This document shows positions 9,571 to 21,505 of a DNA stretch of 30,895 nucleotides, one piece after another. The stretch covers positions 1 to 30,895 of the forward strand of contig NW_003135182.1 in NCBI RefSeq assembly GCF_000003605.2, given 5' to 3'. Each line of letters starts with the position of its first letter. The first letter of the stretch is position 1. The translations under genes were made by a program, and so were the position numbers. Source of the stretch: Saccoglossus kowalevskii. Lineage: Eukaryota; Hemichordata; Enteropneusta; Harrimaniidae. A model generated the notes under the pieces. The model was not told the origin of the DNA. It made no database searches and was given only the letters and a program-made list of their open reading frames with translations.

Positions 9571-12288
9571 ATGTTTCACCCACTCCATGATGTACCATGT
9601 TCCACCCACTCTATGATGTACTATGTTTCACCCACTCCATGGTGTACCATGTTTCACCCACTCCATGGTGTACCATGTTCCACCCACTCCATTATGTACC
9701 ATGTTTCACCCACTCCATGATGTACCATGTTTCACCCACTCCATGGTGTACCATGTTCCACCCACTCCATTATGTACCATGTTTCACACACTCTATGATG
9801 TACCATGTTTCACCCACTTCATGGTGTAACCATGTTTCACCCACTTCATGGTGTACCATGTTTCACCCACTCCATGGTGTACCTTGTTTCACCCACTCTA
9901 TGATGTACCATGTTTCACCCACTCCATTTATGTACCATGTTTCACCCACTTCATGGTGAACCATGTTTCACCCACTCCATGGTGTACCATGTTTCACCCA
10001 CTCCATGGTGTACCATGTTTCACCCACTCCATGGTGTACCATGTTTCATCCCCTCCATAGTGTACCATGTTCCACCCACCCCATGGTGTACCATGTTTCA
10101 CTCACTCCATGGTATACTATGTTTCACCCACTCCATGGTGTAGCATGTTCCACACACTCCATGGTGTACCATATTTCATCCCTTCATGGTGTACCATATT
10201 TCATCCCTTCATGGTGTACCATGTTTCACCCACTCCACGATGTACCATATTTCATCCCTTCATGGTGTACCATGTTTCACCCACTCCATGGTGTACCATG
10301 TTTCATCCCTTCATGGTGTACCATATTTCACCCACTCCATGATGTACCATGTTTCATCCCTTCATGGTGTAACATGTTTTACCAACTCCATGATGTACCA
10401 TGTTCCACCCACTCTATGATTTACCATGTTTCACCCACTCCATGGTGTACCATGTTTCACCCATTCTATGATGTACCATGTTTCACCCACTCCATGATGT
10501 ACCATGTTCCACCCACTCTATGATGTACTATGTTTCACCCACTCCATGGTGTACCATGTTTCACCCACTCCATGGTGTACCATGTTTCACCCACTCCATG
10601 ATGTACCATGTTTTACCCACTCCATGGTGTACCATGTTTCACCCGCTCCATGGTGTACCATGTTTCACCCACTCCATAGTGTACCATGTTTCACCCACTC
10701 CATGGTGTACCATGTTTCACCCATTCCATGGTGTACCATATTTCATCCCTTCATGGTGTACCATATTTCATCCCTTCATGGTTTACCATGTTTCACCCAC
10801 TCCATGGTGTACCATGTTTCATCCCTTCATGGTGTACCATGTTTCACCCACTCCATGGTGTACCATGTTTCACCCACTCCATGGTGTACCATATTTCATC
10901 CCTTCATGGTGTACCATGTTTCACCCTCTCCATGGTGTACCATGTTTCACCCACTCCATGGTGTACCATGTTTCACCCATTCCATGGTGTACCATGTTTC
11001 ACCCATTCCATGGTGTACCATGTTTCTTCCATTCCATGGTGTACCATATTTCACCCACTCCATGGTGTACCATGTTTCACCCACTCCATGGTGTACCATG
11101 TTTCATCCCTTCATGGTGTACCATATTTCACCCACTCCATGATGTACCATGTTTCATCCCTTCATGGTGTACCATGTTTTACCAACTCCATGATGTACCA
11201 TGTTCCACCCACTCTATGATTTACAATGTTTCACCCACTCCATGGTGTACCATGTTTCACCCATTCTATGATGTACCATGTTTCACCCACTCCATGATGT
11301 ACCATGTTCCACCCACTCTATGATGTACTATGTTTCACCCACTCCATGGTGTACCATGTTTCACCCACTCCATGGTGTACCATGTTTCACCCACTCCATG
11401 ATGTACCATGTTTCACCCACTCCATGGTGTACCATGTTTCACCCACTCCATGGTGTACCATGTTTCACCCACTCCATAGTGTACCATGTTTCACCCACTC
11501 CATGGTGTACCATGTTTCACCCACTCCATGGTGTACCATGTTTCATCCACTCCATGATGTACCATGTTTCACCCACTCTTTGATGTACCATGTTTCACCC
11601 ACTCTATGATGTACCATGTTTCACTCACTCTATGATGTACCATGTTTCACCCACCCCATGGTGTACCATGTTTCACCCACTCCATTGTGTACCATGTTTC
11701 ACCCACTCCATGGTGTACCCTGTTTCACCCACTCCATGGTGTACCATGTTTCACCTACTCCATGGTGTACCATGTTTCATCCCTTCATGGTGTACCATGT
11801 TTCACCCACTCCATGGTGTACCATGTTACACCCACTCCATGGTGTACCATGTTTCACCCATTCCATGGTGTACCATATTTCATCCCTTCATGGTGTACCA
11901 TATTTCATCACTTCATGGTGTACCATGTTTCACCCACTCCATGGTGTACCATGTTTCACCCACTCCATGATGTACCATGTTTCATCCACTCCAATGTGTA
12001 CCATGTTTCACCAACTCCATGGTGTACCATGTTTCACCCACTCCATAGTGTACCATGTTTCACCCACTCCATGATGTACCATGTTTCACCCACTCCATGG
12101 TGTACAATGTTTCACCCATTCTATGATGTACCATGTTTCACCCACTCCATGGTGTACCATGTTTCACCCACTCCATGGTGTACCATGTTTTAACAACTCC
12201 ATGATGTACCATGTTTCACCCACTCCATGGTGTACCATGTTTCACCCACTCTATGATGTACCATGTTTCACCCACTCTTTGATGTACC
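9571..12288. repeat. Large duplicated segment, copy 2 (about 2.7 kb)
   Basis: This is the second copy of 4,680-7,549 in the same order and orientation. Substitutions private to this copy include TAGCATG at 10,141, CCACGATG near 10,227, TAACATG near 10,370, CCCGCTCC near 10,643 and GGTTTACC near 10,780. One-base insertions occur near 9,829 (GTGTAACC) and 9,927 (CCATTTATG). The rare ATGTTTTAACAACTCC monomer at about 12,186 pairs with that at about 7,447; I found no third copy. Confidence 0.85.
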
Positions 12289-14390
12289 ATGTTTCACCCA
12301 CTCTATGATGTACCATGTTTCACTCACTCTATGATGTACCATGTTTCACCCACCCCATGGTGTACCATGTTTCACCCACTCCATTGTGTACCATGTTTCA
12401 CCGACTCCATGGCGTACCCTGTTTCACCCACTCCATGGTGTACCATGTTTCACCCACTCCATGGTGTACCATGTTTCATCCACTCCATAGTGCACCATGT
12501 TCCACCCACCCCATGGTGTACCATGTTTCACTCACTCCATGGTATACTATGTTTTACCCACTCCATGGTGTACCATGTTCCACACACTCCATGGTGTACC
12601 ATATTTCATCCCTTCATGGTGTACCATATTTCATCCCTTTCATGGTGTACCATGTTTCACCCACTCCACGGTGTACCATATTTCATCCCTTCATGGTGTA
12701 CCATGTTTCACCCACTCCATGGTGTACCATGTTTCATCCACTCCATAGTGTACCATGTTCCACCCACCCCATGGTGTACCATATTTCACCCACTCCATGA
12801 TGTACCATGTTTCATCCCTTCATGGTGTACCATGTTTTACCAACTCCATGATGTACCATGTTCCACCCACTCTATGATTTACCATGTTTCACCCACTCCA
12901 TGGTGTACCATGTTTCACCCATTCTATGATGTACCATGTTTCACCCACTCCATGATGTACCATGTTCCACCCATTCTATGATGTACTATGTTTCACCCAC
13001 TCCATGGTGTACCATGTTTCACCCACTCCATGGTGTACCATGTTTCACCCACTCCATGATGCACCATGTTTCACCCACTCCATGGTGTACCATGTTTCAC
13101 CCACTCCATGGTGTACCATGTTTCACCCACTCCATAGTGTACCATGTTACACCCACTCCATGATGTACCATGTTTCACCCACTCCATGGTGTACCATGTT
13201 TCATCCATTCTATGATGTACCATGTTTCACCCACTCCATGGTGTACCATGTTTCACTCACTCCATGGTGTACCATGTTTCACCCACTCCATGATGTACCA
13301 TGTTTCACCCACTCCATGGTGTACCATGTTTCACCCACTCCATGATGTACCATGTTTCACCCACTCCATGGTGTACCATGTTTCACCCACTCTATGATGT
13401 ACCATGTTTCACCCACTCTTTGATGTACCATGTTTCACCCACTCTATGATGTACCATGTTTCACTCACTCTATGATGTACCATGTTTCACCCACCCCATG
13501 GTGTACCATGTTTCACCCACTCCATTGTGTACCATGTTTCACCCACTCCATGGTGTACCCTGTTTCACCCACTCCATGGTGTACCATGTTTCACCCACTC
13601 CAAGGTGTACCATGTTTCACCCACTCCACGGTGTACCATGTTTCACACACTCCATGGTGTACCATGTTTCACCCACTCCATGGTGTACCATGTTTCACAC
13701 ACTCCATGGTGTACCATGTTTCACCCACTCCATGGTGTACCATGTTTCACACACTCCATGGTGTATCATGTTTCACACACTCCATGGTGTATCATGTTTC
13801 ACACACTCCATGGTGTACCATGTTTCACCCACTCCATGGTGTACCATGTTTCACCCACTCCATGGTGTACCATGTTCCACCCACTCCATGATGTATCATG
13901 TTTCACCTACTCTATGGTGTACCATGTTTCATCCACTCCATGGTGTACCATGTTTCACCCACTTCATGGTGTACCATGTTTCACCCACTCCATGATGTAC
14001 CATGTTTCACCCACTCCATGCTGTACAATGTTTCATCCACTCCATGGTGTACCATGTTTCACCCACTGCATGGTGTACCATGTTTCACCCACTCCATGGT
14101 GTACCATGTTTCACCCACTCCATGATGTACCATGTTTCCACCCACTCCATGGTGTACCATGTTTTCACCCACTCCATGGTGCACCGTGTTTCACTCACAC
14201 CATGGTGTACCATGTTTCACTCACTCCATGGTGTACCATGTTCCACCCACTCCATTGTGTACCATGTTTCACCCACTTTCATGGTGTACCATGTTTCACC
14301 CACACCATGATGTACCATGTTTCACCCACTCCATGGTGTACCATGTTTCACCCAATACATTGTGTACCATGTTTCACCCAATCCATTATG
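12289..14390. repeat. Canonical block with CACACACT patch
   Basis: 12,407-13,141 is the partner of the block at 2,081-2,815. The part 13,050-13,600 matches 21,977-22,527 (offset 8,927), and 13,430-13,800 resembles 25,000-25,370 (offset 11,570). TTTCACACACTCC monomers start at 13,641, 13,693, 13,745, 13,771 and 13,797. Near the right end are an ATGTTTCCACCC monomer (14,133), an ATGTTTTCACCC monomer (14,159) and CACTTTCATGG (14,274), each with one extra base. Confidence 0.85.
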
Positions 14391-14600
14391 TAACATGTTT
14401 CACCCACTCATGCTGGCCCATGTTCCTCCAACTCCATGGTGTACAATGTTCCACTTACTCCATGGTGTACCATGTTCCAACCACTCCATTGTGTACCATG
14501 TTTCACCCACTCCATTGTGTACCATGTTTCACCCACTCATGCTGGCCCATGTTCCACCAACTCCATGGTGTACAATGTTCCACCTACTCCATGGTGTACC
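14391..14600. repeat. D domain 3, two-unit 129-bp pentamer
   Basis: CATGCTGGCCC markers lie at 14,409 and 14,538, exactly 129 bp apart (four 26-mers and one 25-mer). The order inside the unit is marker, CCAACTCC with GTGTACAATG, CTACTCC or TTACTCC, then two CCATTGTG monomers. The first unit has private changes (ATGTTCCTCC, CCACTTACTCC, TTCCAACC). The same unit in the same order occurs at 15,499, 17,512 and 27,023. This small D island lies between canonical blocks. Confidence 0.9.
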
Positions 14601-15480
14601 ATGTTTCATCCACTCCATGGTGTACCATGTTTCACCCATTCTATGATGTACCATGTTTCATCCACTCCATGATGTACCATGTTCCACCCACTCTATGATG
14701 TACTATGTTTCACCCACTCCATGGTGTACCATGTTTCACCCACTCCATGGTGTACCATGTTTCACCCACTCCATGATGTACCATGTTTCACCCACTCCAT
14801 GGTGTACCATGTTTCACCCACTCCATGGTGTACCATATTTCACCCACTCCATAGTGTACCATGTCTCACCCACTCCATGATGTACTATGTTTCACCCACT
14901 CCATGGTGTACCATGTTTCACCCATTCTATGATGTACCATGTTTCACCCACTCCATGGTGTACCATGTTTCACTCACTCCATGGTGTACCATGTTTCACC
15001 CACTCCATGATGTACCATGTTTCACCCACTCCATGGTGTACCATGTTTCACCCACTCCATGGTGTACCATGTTTCACCCACTCCAAGGTGTACCATGTTT
15101 CACCCACTCCATGGTGTACCATGTTTCACACACTCCATGGTGTACCATGTTTCACCCACTCCATGGTGTACCATGTTTCACACACTCCATGGTGTACCAT
15201 GTTTCACCCACTCCATGGTGTACCATGTTTCACACACTCCATGGTGTACCATGTTTCACACACTCCATGGTGTACCATGTTTCACCCACTCCATGGTGTA
15301 CCATGTTTCACCCACTCCATGGTGTATCATGTTTCACACACTCCATGGTGTACCATGTTTCACCCACTCCATGGTGTACCATGTTTCACCCACTCCACGG
15401 TGTACCATGTTCCACCCACACCATGGTGTACCATGTTCCACCCACTCCATTGTGTACCATGTTTCACCCATTCCATTGTG
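14601..15480. repeat. Canonical block with dimeric CACACACT pattern
   Basis: 14,623-15,171 repeats 8,840-9,388 at an offset of 5,783. From 15,083 a CCAAGGTG monomer leads into TTTCACACACTCC monomers at 15,124, 15,176, 15,228, 15,254 and 15,332, spaced 52, 52, 26 and 78 bp. The same spacing with the same CCAAGGTG leader occurs at 25,170-25,419 (offset 10,087), so the two stretches are copies of one block. Confidence 0.88.
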
Positions 15481-18400
15481 TACCATGTTTCACCCACTCA
15501 TGCTGGCCCATGTTCCACCAACTCCATGGTGTACAATGTTCCACCTACTCCATGGTGTACCATGTTCCACCCACTCCATTGTGTACCATGTTTCACCCAC
15601 TCCATTGTGTACCATGTTTCACCCACTCATGCTGGCCCATGTTCCACCAACTCCATGGTGTACAATGTTCCACCTACTCCATTGTGTACCATGTTTTACC
15701 CACTCCATGATGTACCATGTTTCACCCACTCATGCTGGACCATGTTCCACCCACTCCATGGTGAACCATGTTCCACCCACTCCATTGTGTACCATGTTTC
15801 ACCCACTCCATGGTTTACCATGTTTCACCCACTCATGCTGGACCATGTTCCACCAACTCCATGGTGTACAATGTTCCACCTACTCCATTGTGTACCATGT
15901 TTCACCCACTCCATGATGTACAATGTTTCACCCACTCATGCTGGACCATGTTCCACCCACTCCATGGTGTAACATGTTTCTCCCACTCCACGGTGTGCCA
16001 TATTTCATCTCTTCATGGTGTACCCTGTTTCATGCACTCCATGGTGTACCATATTTCACCCACTCCATGGTGTATCATGTTTCACTCACTCCATGGTGTA
16101 CCATGTTCCCCCCACTCCATGGTGTACCATGTTTTACCCTCAACATGGCGTACCATGTTTCACCCACTCCATGGTGTACCATGTTTCACCCACTCATGCT
16201 GGCCCATGTTCCACCAACTCCATGGTGTACAATGTTCCACCTACTCCATTGTGTACCATGTTTTACCCACTCCATGATGTACCATGTTTCACCCACTCAT
16301 GCTGGACCATGTTCCACCCACTCCATGGTGAACCATGTTCCACCCACTCCATTGTGTACCATGTTTCACCCACTCCATGGTTTACCATGTTTCACCCACT
16401 CATGCTGGACCATGTTCCACCAACTCCATGGTGTACAATGTTCCACCTACTCCATTGTGTACCATGTTTCACCCACTCCATGATGTACAATGTTTCACCC
16501 ACTCATGCTGGACCATGTTCCACCCACTCCATGGTGTACCATGTTTCTCCCACTCCACGGTGTGCCATATTTCATCCCTTCATGGTGTACCCTGTTTCAT
16601 GCACTCCATGGTGTACCATATTTCACCCACTCCATGGTGTATCATGTTTCACTCACTCCATGGTGTACCATGTTCCCCCCACTCCATGGTGTACCATGTT
16701 TTACCCTCAACATGGCGTACCATGTTTCACCCACTCCATGGTGTACCATGTTTCACCCAGTCATGCTGGATCATGTTGCACTCACTCCATGGTGTACCAT
16801 GTTCCACCCACTCCATGGTGTACCATGTTCCACCCACTCCATTGTGTACCATGTTCCACCCACTCCATTGTGTACCATGTTTCATCCACTCCATGGTGTA
16901 CCATGTTTCACCCACTCCATGGTGTACCATGTTTCACCCACTCCATGGTGTACCATTCTTCACCCACTCCATGGTGTACCATGTTTCACCCACTCCTTGT
17001 TTCACCGTGTTTCACTCATTCCATGGTGTACCACGTTTCACTCACTCCATGGTGTACCATGTTCCACTCACTCCATTGTGTACCATGTTTCACCCACTCC
17101 ATGGTGTACCATGTTTCACCCACTCATGCTGGACCACGTTCCACCAACTTCATGGTGTACCATGTTTCACCCACTCCATGGTGCACCGTGTTTCGCTCAC
17201 TCCATGGTGTACCATGTTTCACCCAGACCATGATGTACCATGTTCCACCCACTCCATTGTGTACCATGTTTCACCCACTACATTGTGTACCATGATTCAC
17301 CCACTCATGCTGGCCCATGTTCCACCAACTCCATGGTGTACAATGTTCCACCTACTCCATTGTGTACCATGTTGCACCCACTCCATTGTGTACCATGATT
17401 CACCCACTCATGCTGGACCATGTTCCACCCACTCCATGGTGTACCATGTTCCACCCACTCCATTGTGTACCATGTTTCACCCACTCCATTGTGTACCATG
17501 TTTCATCCACTCATGCTGGCCCATGTTCCACCAAATCCATGGTGTACAATGTTCCACCTACTCCATGGTGTACCATGTTCCACCCACTCCATTGTGTACC
17601 ATGTTTCACCCACTCCATTGTGTACCATGTTTCACCCACTCATGCTGGCCCATGTTCCACCAACTCCATGGTGTACAATGTTCCACCCACTCCATTGTGT
17701 ACCATGTTTCACCCACTCCATGGTTTACCATGTTTCACCCACTCATGCTGGACCATGTTCCACCAACTCCATGGTGTACAATGTTCCACCTACTCCATTG
17801 TGTACTATGTTTCACCCACTCCATGATGTACAATGTTTCACCCACTCATGCTGGACCATGTTCCACCCACTCCATGGTGTACCATGTTTCTCCCACTCCA
17901 CGGTGTGCCATATTTCATGCCTTCATGGTGTACCCTGTTTCATGCACTCCATGGTGTACCATATTTCACCCACTCCAGGGTGTATCATGTTTCATTCACT
18001 CCATGGTGTACCATGTTCCCCCCACTTCATGGTGTACCATGTTTTACCCTCAACATGGCGTACCATGTTTCACCCACTCCATGGTGTACCATGTTTCACC
18101 CAGTCATGCTGGATCATGTTGCACTCACTCCATGGTGTACCATGTTCCACCCGCTCCATTGTGTACCATGTTCCACCCACTCCATTGTGTACCATGTTTC
18201 ATCCACTCCATGGTGTACCATGTTTCACCCACTCCATGGTGTACCATATTTCACCCAGTCATGCTGGACCATGCTCCACCCACTCCATGGTGTACCATGT
18301 TTCACCCACTCCATGGTGCACCGTGTTTCACTCACTCCATGGTGTACCATGTTTCACTCACTCCATGGTGTACCATGTTCCACCCACTGCATTGTGTACC

Positions 18401-18490
18401 ATGTTCCACCCACTCCATGGTGTACCATGTTTCACCCACTCATGCTGGACCATGTTCCACCCACTCCATGGTGTACCATGTTTCACCCAC
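15481..18490. repeat. D domain 4, the largest CATGCTGG block
   Basis: Markers run at 15,499, 15,628, 15,731, 15,834 and 15,937 (spacings 129, 103, 103, 103), then repeat after 567 bp from 16,195. Further on they lie at 17,306, 17,409, 17,512, 17,641, 17,744 and 17,847 (103, 103, 129, 103, 103). The CCACGGTGTGCC monomer appears at 15,989, 16,556 and 17,899. CATCCCTT-type monomers are almost absent apart from one inside each such run. The odd CTCCTTGTTTCACCGTG monomer near 16,996 recurs near 26,069 and 28,515. Confidence 0.9.
15622..16755. repeat. Tandem 567-bp duplication (22-mer) in D domain 4
   Basis: Unit 1 (about 15,622-16,188) and unit 2 (about 16,189-16,755) are adjacent and nearly identical. 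The length fits 17 monomers of 26 bp plus 5 of 25 bp. The five short monomers in unit 1 are four CATGCTGG markers and one CATCTCTTCATGG. Differences include GGTGTAACATG at 15,965 against GGTGTACCATG in unit 2, and CATCTCTT against CATCCCTT. The ends of a tandem duplication cannot be fixed more precisely than a few monomers. Confidence 0.88.
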
Positions 18491-21400
18491 ACCATGGTGT
18501 ACCATATTTCATCCCTTCATGGTGTACCATGTTTTACCAACTCCATGATGTACCATGTTCCACCCACTCTATGATTTACCATGTTTCACCCACTCCATGG
18601 TGTACCATGTTTCACCCATTCTATGATGTACCATGTTTCACCCACTCCATGATGTACCATGTTCCACCCACTCTATGATGTACTATGTTTCACCCACTCC
18701 ATGGTGTACCATGTTTCACCCACTCCATGGTGTACCATGTTTCACCCACTCCATGATGTACCATGTTTTACCCACTCCATGGTGTACCATGTTTCACCCA
18801 CTCCATGGTGTACCATGTTTCACCCACTCCATAGTGTACCATGTTTCACCCACTCCATGGTGTACCATGTTTCACCCATTCCATGGTGTACCGTATTTCA
18901 TCCCTTCATGGTGTACCATATTTCATCCCTTCATGGTGTACCATGTTTCACCCACTCCATGGTGTACCATGTTTCATCCCTTCATGGTGTACCATGTTTC
19001 ACCCACTCCATGGTGTACCATGTTTCACCCACTCCATGGTGTACCATATTTCATCCCTTCATGGTGTACCATGTTTCACCCACTCCATGATGTACCATGT
19101 TCCACCCACTCTATGATGTACTATGTTTCACCCACTCCATGGTGTACCATGTTTCACCCACTCCATGGTGTACCATGTTTCACCCACTCCATGATGTGCC
19201 ATGTTTCACCCACTCCATTGTGTACCATGTTTCACCCACTCCATGGTGTACCATGTTTCACCCACTCCATGATGTACCATGTTTCACCCACTCCATGGTG
19301 TACAATGTTTCACCCATTCTATGATGTACCATGTTTCACCCACTCCATGGTGTACCATGTTTCACCCACTCCATGATGTACCATGTTTTACCCACTCCAT
19401 GGTGTACCATGTTTCACCCACTCCATGGTGTACCATGTGTCACCCACTCCATAGTGTACCATGTTTCACCCACTCCATGGTGTACCATGTTTCACCCATT
19501 CCATGGTGTACCGTATTTCATCCCTTCATGGTGTACCATATTTCATCCCTTCATGGTGTACCATGTTTCACCCACTCCATGGTGTACCATGTTTCATCCC
19601 TTCATGGTGTACCATGTTTCACCCACTCCATGGTGTACCATGTTTCACCCACTCCATGGTGTACCATATTTCATCCCTTCATGGTGTACCATGTTTCACC
19701 CACTCCATGATGTACCATGTTCCACCCACTCTATGATGTACTATGTTTCACCCACTCCATGGTGTACCATGTTTCACCCACTCCATGGTGTACCATGTTT
19801 CACCCACTCCATGATGTGCCATGTTTCACCCACTCCAATGTGTACCATGTTTCACCCACTCCATGGTGTACCATGTTTCACCCACTCCATGATGTACCAT
19901 GTTTCACCCACTCCATGGTGTACAATGTTTCACCCATTCTATGATGTACCATGTTTCACCCACTCCATGGTGTACCATGTTTCACCCACTCCATGGTGTA
20001 CCATGTTTTACCCACTCCGTGATGTACCATGTTTCACCCACTCCATGGTGTACCATGTTTCACCCACTCCATGATGTACCATGTTTCACCCACTCTTTGA
20101 TGTACCATGTTTCACCCACTCTATGATGTACCATGTTTCACTCACTCTATGATGTACCATGTTTCACCCACTCCATGGTGTACCATGTTACACCCACTCC
20201 ATGGTGTACCATGTTTCACCCATTCCATAGTGTACCATATTTCACCCACTCCATGGTGTACCATGTTTCACCTACTCCATGGTGTACCGTATTTCATCCC
20301 TTCATGGTGTACCATATTTCATCCCTTCATGGTGTACCATGTTTCACCCACTCCATGGTGTACCATGTTTCATCCCTTCATGGTGTACCATGTTTCACCC
20401 ACTCCATGGTGTACCATGTTTCACCCACTCCATGGTGTACCATATTTCATCCCTTCATGGTGTACCATGTTTCACCCTCTCCATGGTGTACCATGTTTCA
20501 CCCACTCCATGGTGTACCATGTTTCACCCATTCCATGCTGTACCATGTTTCACCCATTCCATGGTGTACCATATTTCTTCCATTCATGGTGTACCATATT
20601 TCATCCTTTCATGGTGTACCATATTTCATCCCTTCATGGTGTACCATGTTTCACCCACTCCATGATGTACCATGTTTCACCCACTCCATGGTGTACCATA
20701 TTTCATCCCTTCATGGTGTACCATATTTCACCCACTCCATGATGTACCATGTTTCATCCCTTCATGGTGTACCATGTTTCACCAACTCCATGATGTACCA
20801 TGTTCCACCCACTCTATGATTTACCATGTTTCACCCACTCCATGGTGTACCATGTTTCACCCATTCTATGATGTACCATGTTTCACCCACTCCATGATGT
20901 ACCATGTTCCACCCACTCTATGATGTACTATGTTTCACCCACTCCATGGTGTACCATGTTTCACCCACTCCATGGTGTACCATGTTTCACCCACTCCATG
21001 ATGTGCCATGTTTCACCCACTCCAATGTGTACCATGTTTCACCCACTCCATGGTGTACCATGTTTCACCCACTCCATGATGTACCATGTTTCACCCACTC
21101 CATGGTGTACAATGTTTCACCCATTCTATGATGTACCATGTTTCACCCACTCCATGGTGTACCATGTTTCACCCACTCCATGGTGTACCATGTTTTTCCC
21201 ACTCCGTGATGTACCATGTTTCACCCACTCCATGGTGTACCATGTTTCACCCACTCCATGATGTACCATGTTTCACCCACTCTTTGATGTACCATGTTTC
21301 ACCCACTCTATGATGTACCATGTTTCACTCACTCTATGATGTACCATGTTTCACCCACCCCATGGTGTACCATGTTTCACCCACTCCATTGTGTACCATG

Positions 21401-21505
21401 TTTCACCCACTCCATGGCGTACCCTGTTTCACCCACTCCATGGTGTACCATGTTTCACCTACTCCATGGTGTACCATGTTTCATCCCTTCATGGTGTACC
21501 ATGTT
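18491..21505. repeat. CATCCCTT-rich block with several duplications
   Basis: The D domain ends with a CATATTTCATCCC monomer near 18,507, and from there canonical, CATCCCTT and CCATGATG monomers alternate. 18,633-19,070 is a further copy of 5,585-6,022. 19,690-20,170 matches 20,877-21,357 (offset 1,187), with TTTTTCCC near 21,193 in place of TTTTACCC. 20,276-21,505 is the partner of 5,832-7,062 at offsets of 14,444 and 14,443. The one-base change comes from an extra T near 6,515. Confidence 0.88.
18706..19945. repeat. Tandem 620-bp duplication (24-mer)
   Basis: Unit 1 (about 18,706-19,325) and unit 2 (about 19,326-19,945) are adjacent. The period of 620 bp equals twenty 26-mers plus four 25-mers, and four CATCCCTT monomers are visible in each unit. 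Both units end with CCATGATGTGCC, a GTGTACAATG monomer and CATTCTATGATG. Differences seen are ATGTGTCACCC near 19,437 and CCAATGTG near 19,839 in unit 2 against CCATTGTG near 19,219 in unit 1. Confidence 0.9.

Noticed and set aside
16980-17010. CTCCTTGTTTCACCGTG as an insertion or foreign sequence
   Set aside because: It has the same length as the matching canonical segment and keeps the register, so it is a heavily substituted monomer. It recurs near 26,069 and 28,515.
16335-18548. A 737-codon plus-strand open frame rich in Cys, His and Pro
   Set aside because: It is pure satellite. All three frames give the same cycling peptide, the 25-bp monomers shift frame freely, and no conserved domain, promoter or splice structure is visible. 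The openness follows from the stop-free consensus.
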